Source: a virus
Direction: 5' to 3' (one strand)
Length of the DNA: 64,000 nt
IMG/VR virus record: IMGVR_UViG_3300035670_000086
Span: 1 to 64,000 of that record
Shown here: piece after piece, positions 38,380 to 48,988 of the stretch
How positions within the stretch are numbered: the stretch's first letter is position 1
Layout: every line of letters starts with the position of its first letter
Program-made: the position numbers and the translations under genes
The notes under the pieces: generated by a model
What the model was told of the DNA's origin: nothing
The model's database searches: none
What the model saw: the letters and a program-made list of their open reading frames with translations, nothing else

Positions 38380-40461
38380 TCAGCTTCCTAGCTTGGCTGA
38401 TTGATTAGTAACATTGATTTCGAATACAATGATTTCTGCGGTCTTGGTTGGCTTGAGTAAAATCTTGCACCAAAGTTCGTTGCGATCCACTCTAGCAGGA
38501 GTGTTAGTTGTTTCATCGCAAACCACCTTGTACTCTGTGATACCCCGTCTTCTACGAATATCGTCAAGGAGAGGATCTACCACACCAACAATATTTTCCC
38601 ATGTTATTGGGTCGTTAGGTTCAAACACAAACGATTGAGTGCTTGCGAGTAGAACTTTGCGTAGGTAGATCATTAGTCTACGAACATTGATTCTATCCAA
38701 GGCACTTGGATTACGCTGTGCTGTGCGTTGACCAAAGATTGTGATACCTCTTTGTGGGAACTCAACTACAGGGTTAATAACATTGCCACCACTGTAGAGA
38801 GAATCACGGTCCCCTTGGTTTAGTACAACATCTACATCTATCGGCTTGGTCAATCTACCTCTCTGGAATCCAGCAGGAGCAAACCAAGGATCTGCGATTG
38901 AGTCAGTGTAGCACATCTGGCGTGCGGCAAAGATGGTTGGGTCGTACCAACGGTCGATGCCATCAAAGACACTGTATACCTTTACCCAAGGCCAGAACAC
39001 TGCTGCGTAGCTGCTATTGAGAGAAGCGGTTCTTGTTTCGCTTCTTCCATTTGTCCAATCTATGGCCTCTTGAACAGAGTCAACTGATCCATAAGGAGGA
39101 GCAACTAGTGCAATAAAGTTTTGAGTTTGTTCGGCTAAGGTAACCAAAGCATTCTGTAGACTTTGGTTATTCATGCCGGGGGTCAAAGCTATTGAGATGT
39201 TTAAAGTATCATCGTCTAGAGCGTAGATACCTGTTTTTGGTGTTTGAGTAGGATCGCCAATTAGAGCTAGAGCGTTGGTATCATCATCTGTGCTTGTGCC
39301 GTTAGTACCACTTCTTAGTGAGTAAGTACCTTCGATTGGCTTAACGAACATTCTAGCTGTGGCTGTTCCTGTGCCACCTTGTCCTGTACCAGTAATTCCA
39401 GTAACACCTAGGTCACTCAAAGGATCAGTGAATGCTCCTATTGGGGTAGCAGTGAAATCGGTCAATGCTGCTCCAGAGGTCAAGTATCCAAGGATCACTT
39501 CTGATGTTGTGTTTTCTGCACCAGTGTTTATAATTTCTTCTACGAATGTATACTGGTTAACTAGATCCCCCTTGAAGGTTTCTAGTGCAGCACCATCTTC
39601 GTTTAGTTGGAAGACTACTTTTTCACCACCGAGGCTATTAATTTCAAAAGAGTTTCCGATTGTGTTGCCATCTGAATCGGTGCTCAAGTTGTAGCCAGTT
39701 CCGGGGTATAGGGTTTCTACATAGTAAGCAACGCCGTTAGCACCACTAGCGAAGGTAGTTCCTATTACAGTTAGTGATGAAGCTGCTGTGGCTGATGCTG
39801 TACCTGAGAAGTTTATGGCTTTTAGAGCGGATACACCATTGGTGAATGCCGCATCTGAATAGGCTGATACTGATAAAGATGCACCTGAACCAGCCCAAGA
39901 ACCAACAAGGTATCCAGTGGTTACATCTGAATCAGAGTAGAATATGCCAACCTTGTCATTATCTAAACTTCCACCAATTACTGTCTTTAGAGCCAAGGCT
40001 TGACCACCTGATGCGGTAGTCTCTACTTGTCCTGATGGAACAGCAAACTGCTTAGTTACTAGATACTGATTAACTCCCGTATTATCCGTTACATCTACCT
40101 TTAAATAAAGATTAGCTGATACGCCGAGTCCGCTTGCTACAAATTGAACCGCTGGGCAAGCACCGATTGGAACTAGTGCAGAAGCCTCGGCAGCAGTTTG
40201 TGTAACTCCACGGACGAAATAAATTTTATTTGTAGCTTCTAAAATTTCGATAGCCCCTTCCAAGGCTTGGCCGGGGATGGACTCACTAGGCTTACCGAAA
40301 GTATTTATTAGCTGTTGAGGAGAAGTTATTAGGGTAGCCTCATCTACGGGACCCTTGGAAGCAAATCCAACGATACCGACAATAGACGAATCTACCGTAG
40401 CTGCGTACTCGCTAATGTCCTTCTCTATTACATAAACGCCGGGAGATACAATATTAGCCAT
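38380..40461 (-). CDS. Contractile tail sheath protein (gp18-like)
   Basis: The 693-residue protein begins MANIVSPGVYVIEKDIS and has the conserved sheath C-terminal domain from about residue 480 (GRLTKPIDVDVVLNQGDRDS, RRLMIYLRKVLLASTQSFVF, FEPNDPITW). The middle part (about 120-400) is the variable, surface-exposed insertion. It forms the contracting outer tail layer. Confidence 0.95.
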   Translation of the reverse strand: MANIVSPGVYVIEKDISEYAATVDSSIVGIVGFASKGPVDEATLITSPQQLINTFGKPSESIPGQALEGAIEILEATNKIYFVRGVTQTAAEASALVPIGACPAVQFVASGLGVSANLYLKVDVTDNTGVNQYLVTKQFAVPSGQVETTASGGQALALKTVIGGSLDNDKVGIFYSDSDVTTGYLVGSWAGSGASLSVSAYSDAAFTNGVSALKAINFSGTASATAASSLTVIGTTFASGANGVAYYVETLYPGTGYNLSTDSDGNTIGNSFEINSLGGEKVVFQLNEDGAALETFKGDLVNQYTFVEEIINTGAENTTSEVILGYLTSGAALTDFTATPIGAFTDPLSDLGVTGITGTGQGGTGTATARMFVKPIEGTYSLRSGTNGTSTDDDTNALALIGDPTQTPKTGIYALDDDTLNISIALTPGMNNQSLQNALVTLAEQTQNFIALVAPPYGSVDSVQEAIDWTNGRSETRTASLNSSYAAVFWPWVKVYSVFDGIDRWYDPTIFAARQMCYTDSIADPWFAPAGFQRGRLTKPIDVDVVLNQGDRDSLYSGGNVINPVVEFPQRGITIFGQRTAQRNPSALDRINVRRLMIYLRKVLLASTQSFVFEPNDPITWENIVGVVDPLLDDIRRRRGITEYKVVCDETTNTPARVDRNELWCKILLKPTKTAEIIVFEINVTNQSAKLGS

Positions 40462-40472
40462 AAATTAAATCC

Positions 40473-40652
40473 TTATCTATAGTCAGAGACTTTAACCATT
40501 CTTCGTCTCTGTAAGTTTTTAATCATTTTACTTAAATAAGACGCTGGGACCACAACGCTCTGTCGTGGTTCTAAACGGTACATCTTGTTACCTTCTGGGG
40601 TGACTAGACATACCTGAAGTGCTTGTAGACATTCGTTTATTATCTGTTTCAT
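40473..40652 (-). CDS. Small basic protein upstream of sheath gene
   Basis: The 59-residue protein begins MKQIINECLQALQVCLVTPE and continues YRLEPRQSVVVPASYLSKMI with a basic end (NLQRRRMVKVSDYR). Its stop lies 11 bases before the sheath ATG. Short proteins of this type accompany virion genes in some T4-like phages; the role is unknown. Confidence 0.6.
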   Translation of the reverse strand: MKQIINECLQALQVCLVTPEGNKMYRLEPRQSVVVPASYLSKMIKNLQRRRMVKVSDYR

Positions 40653-40699
40653 AGCTATAAGTATTTAGTATTGGCTATAATATAATTTTAGAATAATTT

Positions 40700-43600
40700 T
40701 TAAGTATTATTACCATTTAACTTTAATGCGTATTGAATGTACGCTATCAACGGAGCAACATAGAATAAACCAGCAGGATTATTTTCTCCCATAGGAACAG
40801 TTCTTGCTTTATTTAAAGCGTAAGTCATGGATGTAAGATAATCTGCTGTTGACCACGCTGGATCTAAAACATTTGATATTGTATTATAATTAGAATTAAA
40901 CCAAGCTGATTTATTTAAAAATTCATTGGATGAAGTTAGATTAGATAAGTTATCTCCAGCAGCAATGATAGCACCTATTGCTATTGTTGAATGCCCATCC
41001 GTATTTCTTGCAAATCCAGATCTTGAAGGGAATTTGTTAAAATCACCTCCAGAGAATCCACTAGCAGGATTACCTATAGTAAAGTTACCTTTTCCGTAAA
41101 TATCTGTTCCCCTCTTCCATGCTGGATAATGCCAAGAGTTTGTATTGCATACTAAAAACTCTGGGGGAGCAGCTATAGTTTTATTTGGATCCACAGAACT
41201 TAATGGATTTCCATTAATAGTAAAACTAGTTAAAACATTACCATAAGCTCCGGGATTTCTCCCTAGTATACTAAGTAATGTTCCACCAGAGTACTGAGAC
41301 AATAATGTTGGAAGCTCAGGCATTTCAGCACAGCCAGAGAAATTATGAAATGCTGAATCTAGGAACAGTGTTCGAGCAACTGAACTACAAGCATTATTTA
41401 ATCCTGATGATATTACCGGATCAAATTCTTTAACTGATTTAACTAAGCATCGGAACAAGTAAACTTGATAATGCGATTGCATTACCGTAACCCAATAAGA
41501 ACTAGCACTATAGATGCCACCCTGCAAATATAAATTTGGTTGACCAGCCTGTGTTAATGTTGGATAATTTGAGTCTGGTGCTGGTTCCCAACTTACTTGC
41601 CCATCATTAGTACCTAAGGCATATGCTTTTCCTGACGGATTGTATAACCAATATCCTTTAGATGGATTAGTAGGTATAGAACTAAAAGTATTTCCTGCTG
41701 CCAAAATTTGTTCTATATCTTGTGGATTTGGTGATGCTCCTGTTTGTTTACTTAAATGAAGACCCCCAATTAATCCATTTTGCGGTATGTAAGAATAATT
41801 TAAAGCACTTGCTGCATATTCAAATAATACTTGATTTTGATTTCTCCAATTGTTAGAAGCTATTTGATAATACATGGCAGGACCACCGATACCAAACGCC
41901 AAGAATCTGACATTTGAAAATTGTCCTAATGCACCGTTTCCTCGACCACTTGGATTATCACGCAAAACAGAGTAAAAATTTGTTAATGAATAATTTGTAG
42001 AATATGCGTTACCTCCACCAAGATTAGTGGGAATAGATAAAACTACAGAGCTTGGATATGGATTCATTAGAATTGAATAGAATCCAGCGATAGATTCAAA
42101 TTCTTCTTTCCACATCTCATCATTAGTTAAAGTTGTGATAGCATGCATTAAAGGGAACACACGACTTGAGTGTTCTGGGGATGCTGGTCTATATCCAGCT
42201 ATATTCGTCCCATCAAAAATAGTCGCTCCATTAAAAGGCATACTAAAATAAGAATATTTACACGCATTAACAAGGTTGTAGTTTAACAATTCTCCATAAA
42301 TAATATTACCTTGAGAATTTGTTGATGGATTATCTTTTAGTTTTACAATATTGGAGAGATTAGAGTCTTCATAGGGTTCACATAGTTTTGAGTTTGATTT
42401 TTTTGATCCATAAATTTTTGGGAACAAGAATGGCTTACCATTATTTTCTATTACTCGACATCCCGGATAACCACCGTACCCCCATTCATAAATAGTTGTT
42501 GGTGTTGTGGTTGTAGATGTAATTCCATAATGAGTCATTACCTGACCAGCAGAAATAGGAACACCGGAAAAATCAAAAATACCGTAGTACCTATCTGTAA
42601 TAAAATGAGATTCTGCATTTAATAATCTCAAATAATTATTACTCAAAAACATACCTTTATACAAGTGAACAAGAGCTAATCCTCCGATATCTAGATTTCT
42701 AGACCCCATAACTGTATGAGGAGTTTTTACTCTGTACATCCAATTATATTCTGAATTATTAACATCTGTTCCTTGGTAATAAGCTGGGCTTGTTGGTGTG
42801 TATGCGTAAAAATTATGAAAATTTGTTCCTCTGGTCCCTATAGATCCATAATTACCTCCGGGATTTGCATTAGAGGGTTGTTCATATCTGCACAAACCAT
42901 ACTTAGTATTTTCTTCAAAATACTTATATAAATTATCACTAATTATGTTATATCCAGCCATACCATCAACATTAGTGAATAATTTATAAGGACCATTATC
43001 AAAATAATCACCTACTTGATTTCCAAAGTGAGTATCGTTAAAACTTTTTTGCCCAACGAAATCATCATTTATCAAAGGAGCTAAATCTTTGGTAGGACCC
43101 CACTTTGGAATTGTCCACCAAGTTCTTTTTCTATTTGGGAAGGCAACATCACCAAACTGTCCCATCTCCTTTGCATAAGAATAAGTAACATAAGAATTAT
43201 CTACTGGGAACAATCTAAATCGTCTATGGAATTTTTTTACTTTTCCAATACCGTGAATATTAAACCCTAAAACTTTTTGTTCTGCTGTTAACTCTTCATC
43301 AGTATCGCTAGGGAAATATCCTTCTTTTCCTTGAGTTCTAATAATCCATTCAGGAATACTTTCAAAGTTATTAACTAAACCATATCTATTAACATCCCCA
43401 TAGACATTACCCCAGTCTACATTTGAAAATCTTTCTAGTTCTGAAACGGCACTGACTCCAGAAGAAACTTCAAACCACAAATCAGAGTAATAGAAATTAC
43501 CTAAAACTTGATTTTCATTTTGTAGGACTGTGCCGATCCCTTTGCCTGCATCAATTCCTCTGTAATCGTAGTTGCCGTTACTAATCTTAAAGTCTAATCC

Positions 43601-45220
43601 TACAATAGGGTCATCTTTTTTTATTGTTAAATATACATGCAAGCCTAAGGCGAATGGCTTTTTCTCATCTGTAGGTGATGTAGTTGCCCAAGACTGTGGA
43701 AGCATTCTGGTGTAGAATCTATACACTCTTTTGTATGGACCGTCTTTTAAAATGCTAGAGACTGTTGCCGCTCCAGACCAAATGTTTCCTTGATATTGAT
43801 ATCCCGATAAATCTTTTACATAAAAGTATAGATTGTTTTGTATGTATGCTGGAATACTAAGCGTTGTTGCTGGTAAGGAATCGCTGGTGCTATATATGTC
43901 ATAATATTGATATGACCCTGCCGCAGAAACTATTGTTGTTGGGAATACCACTTCTACAGTTTCTGCACCTCCAGAAGCATCTCGAACAGTTTCGTGTGTT
44001 TGTGCAACAAAACCACTAGCAGAAATAGAATTAGTTCCAGCACCAGAAACTAACCATTTGTTATGAGAACCCCAAATTGAAGCGTTGAAATCACCGGAAC
44101 TCAAAGGCATAACAGTATGAATTACAGTGCTTGCTCCTAGGACTGCACCGGATGGGACTACCCAAGCAATTTGACCCAAATAATCTGATGTTGGGTCTGG
44201 AGTTCCTTTAGGGATTGATGCCTCATAATAAACTCTAGTTTGCACAGTATTATAATTTGTGCTACTAGGTTGAGCGGACACTACTAGTAATCCAGTTCCA
44301 ATTTCTGCGACTGAAATATTTCCTGATAATTGTCCATTTTGGGGGTTTATTTCAAAGGTTGTTCCTGTGGTCACAAGGCCAAAACTTCCACGCCTGAATG
44401 CGTTAGTCGGAGAAATAATTGGATTTAATGTTTCAATAGGTAATCCTAATTCTACTAACCACGGATTTGCAGCAGTTGTGCCGTAAGATAATGTAGGTAC
44501 AGGATCTGAACTTCCTCCATTCCCTCGTTGAGTTGTAGGAGCATCAATACCTGTTTCACCACTAGAAAGACTTTGCCAAGTTTCAAGTGATCCAAGATTA
44601 GTTACTTGAATTGTCCAAGTAAATTTTATAGAAAAATCTTTTGTCTTTTCAATCGGTACGAATTGTTTGTATGCTACAAGGACAGACTCTTTTGTACCTG
44701 TAGTGCCAACATTATCGGAAAATAAACCTACCTCTCGAACAGTTAAACCATTTGCTGTTTTCTTATCTATGTTTAAAGTAACAACTACAGATGAATCATT
44801 TTTAACAGTGACTTGACTATCAGCAATTGTTATAAAAGAATTTAGTTCTTTAGAGTACTGTAAATTTTTTGATGATATAAATTCTTCTAAAGCAACTAAA
44901 GAATAGTGCTCAGAAACTCTAAAAGGCAATCCTGTGCCGTAAGCTGATTTATTTAGAGGAGAATTTAGTTTAAAGAAATTATATCTAAGTTCTGAGTTAG
45001 TATCAATTTTTTGATAATCAACGACACCTGTACCTAGTTGTGCATATCTTATAGAATAAGGATTTTTAGTTTGCCGAGATCCAGACAACAACATCGAGGT
45101 TATTGTAATGCCCATTCCTCGGGTAACAATATTATTATATTCCCCAACTTTCTCTACGAAATCTCCGTAGTCCTTATAAACCTCTAGTTTGCCTTGTACA
45201 GAATTTTTTAAATAACTCAT
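40700..45220 (-). CDS. Large tail fibre/adhesin-like protein
   Basis: The 1506-residue protein has three visible parts. Residues 1-215 are a virion-attachment-like module containing LVAYKQFVPIEKTKDFSIKF; the same module ends the gene at the right edge of the window. About 240-350 looks like an Ig-like putative domain (PTLSYGTTAANPWL, GTTFEINPQNGQLSG). From about 400 on lies a long aromatic- and Gly/Asn-rich region that could bind or cleave a polysaccharide. No catalytic residues can be assigned. It probably contacts the host surface. Confidence 0.7.
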   Translation of the reverse strand: MSYLKNSVQGKLEVYKDYGDFVEKVGEYNNIVTRGMGITITSMLLSGSRQTKNPYSIRYAQLGTGVVDYQKIDTNSELRYNFFKLNSPLNKSAYGTGLPFRVSEHYSLVALEEFISSKNLQYSKELNSFITIADSQVTVKNDSSVVVTLNIDKKTANGLTVREVGLFSDNVGTTGTKESVLVAYKQFVPIEKTKDFSIKFTWTIQVTNLGSLETWQSLSSGETGIDAPTTQRGNGGSSDPVPTLSYGTTAANPWLVELGLPIETLNPIISPTNAFRRGSFGLVTTGTTFEINPQNGQLSGNISVAEIGTGLLVVSAQPSSTNYNTVQTRVYYEASIPKGTPDPTSDYLGQIAWVVPSGAVLGASTVIHTVMPLSSGDFNASIWGSHNKWLVSGAGTNSISASGFVAQTHETVRDASGGAETVEVVFPTTIVSAAGSYQYYDIYSTSDSLPATTLSIPAYIQNNLYFYVKDLSGYQYQGNIWSGAATVSSILKDGPYKRVYRFYTRMLPQSWATTSPTDEKKPFALGLHVYLTIKKDDPIVGLDFKISNGNYDYRGIDAGKGIGTVLQNENQVLGNFYYSDLWFEVSSGVSAVSELERFSNVDWGNVYGDVNRYGLVNNFESIPEWIIRTQGKEGYFPSDTDEELTAEQKVLGFNIHGIGKVKKFHRRFRLFPVDNSYVTYSYAKEMGQFGDVAFPNRKRTWWTIPKWGPTKDLAPLINDDFVGQKSFNDTHFGNQVGDYFDNGPYKLFTNVDGMAGYNIISDNLYKYFEENTKYGLCRYEQPSNANPGGNYGSIGTRGTNFHNFYAYTPTSPAYYQGTDVNNSEYNWMYRVKTPHTVMGSRNLDIGGLALVHLYKGMFLSNNYLRLLNAESHFITDRYYGIFDFSGVPISAGQVMTHYGITSTTTTPTTIYEWGYGGYPGCRVIENNGKPFLFPKIYGSKKSNSKLCEPYEDSNLSNIVKLKDNPSTNSQGNIIYGELLNYNLVNACKYSYFSMPFNGATIFDGTNIAGYRPASPEHSSRVFPLMHAITTLTNDEMWKEEFESIAGFYSILMNPYPSSVVLSIPTNLGGGNAYSTNYSLTNFYSVLRDNPSGRGNGALGQFSNVRFLAFGIGGPAMYYQIASNNWRNQNQVLFEYAASALNYSYIPQNGLIGGLHLSKQTGASPNPQDIEQILAAGNTFSSIPTNPSKGYWLYNPSGKAYALGTNDGQVSWEPAPDSNYPTLTQAGQPNLYLQGGIYSASSYWVTVMQSHYQVYLFRCLVKSVKEFDPVISSGLNNACSSVARTLFLDSAFHNFSGCAEMPELPTLLSQYSGGTLLSILGRNPGAYGNVLTSFTINGNPLSSVDPNKTIAAPPEFLVCNTNSWHYPAWKRGTDIYGKGNFTIGNPASGFSGGDFNKFPSRSGFARNTDGHSTIAIGAIIAAGDNLSNLTSSNEFLNKSAWFNSNYNTISNVLDPAWSTADYLTSMTYALNKARTVPMGENNPAGLFYVAPLIAYIQYALKLNGNNT

Positions 45221-47508
45221 GATAATTCATCCATAATTTCTATATTATAATAGAATCGTTCTATTTCCCCAGTCGAACTAAAAGTGAATTTAGGAGACGG
45301 TATATAAGTCTCTACATTAACAGTAAAGGATCTCATTAAAATTCTATCCTCTCGGTCAGAAACTGTTAAAGTAGATTCGTCAGTTTCTTCAGCTAAGGTG
45401 GCTTTCGTATTGTCCGATATTGATGTATTTAGTTCGTAGGAGGGATTAAATAGTAATTGTATTTGTTCTGTTAACTGGTCCAAGTCTGATTTATACTTAG
45501 ACAATATGGTGACCTTGTATGATATATCTACTGGCTTAGGAGATAAACTTACAACTCTTCTTGCTCTTTGGATACGGTCATCCCAAATAGACTCACTTAC
45601 CACTAATGGGAAATATTTTTGTCGATCTGTGGTTATTTTTGTTGACGGCTGCGATATTGATATTATTGGTAGGATTAAATTATCTTCCTGTATCTGTTTA
45701 GCTATCGAGCGTTCTGGGTTTGCGTAAATACATTTTACGGACTGAAGTTTATTTTCCCAATCTATTAATTTAAACTGGGAGAACACATGTCGCATGGATC
45801 TTAGAGTGTCCTTGTATGTTAAAGATATATTACTCTCCTGATCCACGGTTTCCAATAGTAACTCTCTAACTCTGTAAGACGCATCTTTAGACGGAACAAT
45901 TTCGTTTACTGTGTTGCGTTGCTTATAGTTAATTGGCTTGATACTAGTAGTTTCTGATGCTGAAAGATTATCTGTAGTTTCTGGGATGACATCTACTAAA
46001 TAATTTTCTGAGTAGAACCGCTCAATCTTGCCAGTAGAACTAAACACAAATTTCGGAGCAGGAATATAAGTTTCCACCGATATCGTGTAAGTTCTAATTA
46101 ATACCCTATCTTCACGATCTCCAACTGTAAGAGATGATTCACTTGCCTCTTCTACAAGTTTTGCTTTTGTATTGGTAGAGATACTAGTTTGTAACTCGTG
46201 TGATGGATTAAACAATAAGTTTAATTGTTCACTTAGTTGATCTAAATCACTAGCGTACTTAGCAATGAAACTTACTTTATAATTAATGTCTATCGGACGA
46301 GGAGCTAGACTAACGACTCTTGTTGCCCGTTGCTTCCGATCATCCCAAATAGATTCGCTAACCACTAATGGAAGATATTTTTGTCGAGCATTGTTTACTG
46401 TTGCTGTAGGTTGAGTAACAGATATAATCGGGAAAATTAAATTTCGCTCTTGGTCAATTTTAGCTATTGCCCGTTCTGGGTTTCCATAGAAGCAAGAAAC
46501 AAGTTGAGTCTCCTCACTAGAGTTTAAGATTTTAAACTTAGATAAAGAGGAATGTACAGCACGCAAAGTATCTTTAAATACTAGTGAAATGTTTGCTGAT
46601 TCTTTTGCAGTCTCTAATATTAGCTCTCTGACACGATAAGAAGCGTCCTTCTCTATAGACACAGTGTTGGAAGCATTCTCTCCCGTTCTAGGCATCTTTA
46701 TATATAAAGTTTCTTGTGATGCATCTACAGCGGAATCAACAGGCATTTCTTCTACAACATTAGAATCTGTATTAAATCTTTCTATTTTGCCTGTAGAGCT
46801 AAAAACAAATTTCGGACTAGGAATATAAGTTTCTACTGTGATAGTAAAAGTCTTAGTCAATACTCTATCTTCTCTGTCTGCTACCTCTAAAGCAGATTCG
46901 TTTGTCTCCTCTATTAACACGGCTTTTGTATTGTTTGCAAAGCTAGTTTGAAGTTCACAGGAAGGATTAAATAGTAAGTAGATCTGTTCTGATAACTGAT
47001 CTAAATCATTTTTGTATTTTGTAAATACTGAGATCTTGTATGAAATATCAACTGGCTTGGGAGCTAAACTAATAACTCTACTAGCTCTCTGGCGACGATC
47101 ATCCCACTTAGATTCACTAACAATCAAAGGAACATACTTACGACGATCAGGTTTCGCTACCGTGGTTGGCTGAGATACCGATATTAGTGGGAGAATGATA
47201 TTTTCTTCTTGTATAATCTTGGCTATAGAACGCTCTTGATTAGCCGTTATACACTTTACAGCCTGTAAAGACTCATCAGAATTGATAACATTCAGCCTAG
47301 AGAACAAACTTCTCATAGACCGAAGAGTATCTCTGTAGACTAGAGATATATTATTCTCAGCAGAAGATGCCTGCTCTAAATACTCCCGTATGCGATACGA
47401 TGATGATTTACCTGTGATTAGATCAGGCAATAATTGGATTTCCGTAGGCTTACCTACGATAATCGGAATTTCCTGTGGTCTAACTTGCCCAAGTAATGTT
47501 AAAAACAT
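45217..47508 (-). CDS. Triple-repeat tail-terminator-like protein
   Basis: The 763-residue protein contains three copies of a domain of about 208 residues, at about 38-245, 291-498 and 545-752. Each copy starts YRxRExLxE, contains SVSQP or similar, then KY-PL-VSES-WDDR-QRA-RVxSL, DQL-EQ--LLFNPS, DREDRVL and ETYIP-PKF-FSSTG-IERF. The order resembles tail-completion or tail-terminator proteins of myoviruses, which are single-domain and hexameric. It lies between a neck-type gene and the adhesin gene. Confidence 0.75.
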   Translation of the reverse strand: MFLTLLGQVRPQEIPIIVGKPTEIQLLPDLITGKSSSYRIREYLEQASSAENNISLVYRDTLRSMRSLFSRLNVINSDESLQAVKCITANQERSIAKIIQEENIILPLISVSQPTTVAKPDRRKYVPLIVSESKWDDRRQRASRVISLAPKPVDISYKISVFTKYKNDLDQLSEQIYLLFNPSCELQTSFANNTKAVLIEETNESALEVADREDRVLTKTFTITVETYIPSPKFVFSSTGKIERFNTDSNVVEEMPVDSAVDASQETLYIKMPRTGENASNTVSIEKDASYRVRELILETAKESANISLVFKDTLRAVHSSLSKFKILNSSEETQLVSCFYGNPERAIAKIDQERNLIFPIISVTQPTATVNNARQKYLPLVVSESIWDDRKQRATRVVSLAPRPIDINYKVSFIAKYASDLDQLSEQLNLLFNPSHELQTSISTNTKAKLVEEASESSLTVGDREDRVLIRTYTISVETYIPAPKFVFSSTGKIERFYSENYLVDVIPETTDNLSASETTSIKPINYKQRNTVNEIVPSKDASYRVRELLLETVDQESNISLTYKDTLRSMRHVFSQFKLIDWENKLQSVKCIYANPERSIAKQIQEDNLILPIISISQPSTKITTDRQKYFPLVVSESIWDDRIQRARRVVSLSPKPVDISYKVTILSKYKSDLDQLTEQIQLLFNPSYELNTSISDNTKATLAEETDESTLTVSDREDRILMRSFTVNVETYIPSPKFTFSSTGEIERFYYNIEIMDELS
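45253..47397 (-). repeat. Three tandem coding repeats of about 625 bp
   Basis: Repeat units lie at about 47397-46774, 46638-46015 and 45876-45253. They are conserved at protein level along their whole length and separated by variable linkers of 45-46 residues. The DNA has diverged, so the duplication is old. Confidence 0.8.
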
Positions 47509-47524
47509 GTATCACACCTAAACC

Positions 47525-48094
47525 TCAATCGGGTCGGCTATTTAAGACACCACCTAGTTCTTTACTAATATCTGTAAGTGGAGTGTTTTGAATATCAGGA
47601 GAATCACGAAGGATCTTAGCTGTGCAAACATAGTGATACACACCATAAGCCTCAAAGCTATCTTCCTGCACTTCAAAAATCTCGTACATCACATGCTGAA
47701 AATGTGGTTGAATCAAATCCCCCGGAATAGGAGATCTACCTATTCTACGCTCAACATATGACTTGTTGAATGTAAAAACTTGATCGCTGGTTAATTGAAT
47801 ACCAAACTGTGTTAAGTTTTCTTCTATTACTTTAGGATCATAGTGAGAGTATAAAGTAATTGGAGATCTTGCAATCGGCTTATTCTTCTGTTCCATATAG
47901 ACATCATCATACTCTTCTGATCTATGGAACTTATAGTAATTTACCTTTGATCCAGACAGTCTAATTTGTTCGTCATCAACCATATTGAAGAATCCAATAT
48001 CAGGATTCCGTTGGTCGAACAAACTAAGTTCGCTATCCACATTTGCGGATTCTACTTCTGGAATTTTAGTTGTTACTTTAAAATTCTTTTTCAT
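47525..48094 (-). CDS. Neck protein-like (gp14 position)
   Basis: The 189-residue protein contains NPDIGFFNMVDDEQIRLSGS, VYMEQKNKPIARSPITLYSH and RRIGRSPIPGDLIQPHFQHV. These patterns occur in T4-like proteins near the neck genes. The assignment to gp14 rests mainly on position after the gp13-like gene and before the tail-terminator-like gene. Confidence 0.6.
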   Translation of the reverse strand: MKKNFKVTTKIPEVESANVDSELSLFDQRNPDIGFFNMVDDEQIRLSGSKVNYYKFHRSEEYDDVYMEQKNKPIARSPITLYSHYDPKVIEENLTQFGIQLTSDQVFTFNKSYVERRIGRSPIPGDLIQPHFQHVMYEIFEVQEDSFEAYGVYHYVCTAKILRDSPDIQNTPLTDISKELGGVLNSRPD

Positions 48095-48954
48095 TAGTAT
48101 AGACTAAACCCGGGGGGTTCCTCAAATTCAGACATGAGTTGTTTATCTAGTAATTCTAATTCTTTTTCACTCTGTTGAAGTAGGGCATCTCCGTTTAATT
48201 GAGATCCGCCCCCCGGCCCGGGCAATGTTCTATACTTACCACGAACCTGACCTAAAATACCTTTGCATACAGCTAATGCGTATCTTTGAATAAAGTTTCT
48301 GTACGCTGGGTGAATTGTGCCAGAATCAATCGCACGATATTGTACAATGACAGTATCGGTAAAAGCTGGAACAGGATATAGCTGAAGATACTGGTTGTTA
48401 AGGATATCAAAGGAACCATCTTGTCCTAAGATCTTTCTCATCTGCTCCAAACTGATTTGAAGTAGATTAAACTCACCTATGCTAAAGTCGTTGAACAAAA
48501 AGTTTTGTTGGAAATACTTTAGGAAGTAATCTTGTTCTAAAGTTTGTCCCATGCCCGGAATACCTATCAAATCTTTCTTGTAAACAACATATGTTATATT
48601 ATCAATAACATAGTTTGGTAGCTCGTAAGTATTAACTCCGGGAGTAGTTTTAAATGTCATTAACTGAGCAGTACACAGGGGTGCATGAAAAGATAACTTA
48701 GTTATGGCTTCATCAATAGCTATCTTTATTTGGTAATCAGTAAGCTCTACTCTTATTGTAGGATATCCGAGTCTACCCAAAACAAAAGATTTTATTTGGT
48801 CTTCAAATTGTGTTAGTTCTACAGGATCTTGTAACCCAGTTTCGTTTAAACTAGAAGTTATAATATCCCCTTTTGGTTTTATAGAAAAAACATTATTTCC
48901 GTAAGGAATTCCAAAGCTGTTACCATAACTACCAGTTTCAGGTTTTATCTGCAT
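48094..48954 (-). CDS. Neck / head-completion protein-like (gp13 position)
   Basis: The 286-residue protein contains FVLGRLGYPTIRVELTDYQI followed by KIAIDEAITKLSFHA, and later NNQYLQLYPVPAFTDTVIVQ and RNFIQRYALAVCKGILGQVR. This layout is typical of T4-like neck or head-tail adaptor proteins. It shares a base with the start of the next gene (TAATG). Confidence 0.65.
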   Translation of the reverse strand: MQIKPETGSYGNSFGIPYGNNVFSIKPKGDIITSSLNETGLQDPVELTQFEDQIKSFVLGRLGYPTIRVELTDYQIKIAIDEAITKLSFHAPLCTAQLMTFKTTPGVNTYELPNYVIDNITYVVYKKDLIGIPGMGQTLEQDYFLKYFQQNFLFNDFSIGEFNLLQISLEQMRKILGQDGSFDILNNQYLQLYPVPAFTDTVIVQYRAIDSGTIHPAYRNFIQRYALAVCKGILGQVRGKYRTLPGPGGGSQLNGDALLQQSEKELELLDKQLMSEFEEPPGFSLY

Positions 48955-48964
48955 ATGTACACAC

Positions 48965-48978
48965 GACCCCTAGGATTA
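48965..48978 (-). promoter_or_regulatory. Possible late promoter
   Basis: Minus strand GCTATATAATCC lies after the capsid terminator and before the neck gene. It has a good -10-like core but no -35 box, as expected for gp55-type late promoters. The match to TATAAATA is imperfect. Confidence 0.3.
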
Positions 48979-48988
48979 TATAGCTAAA

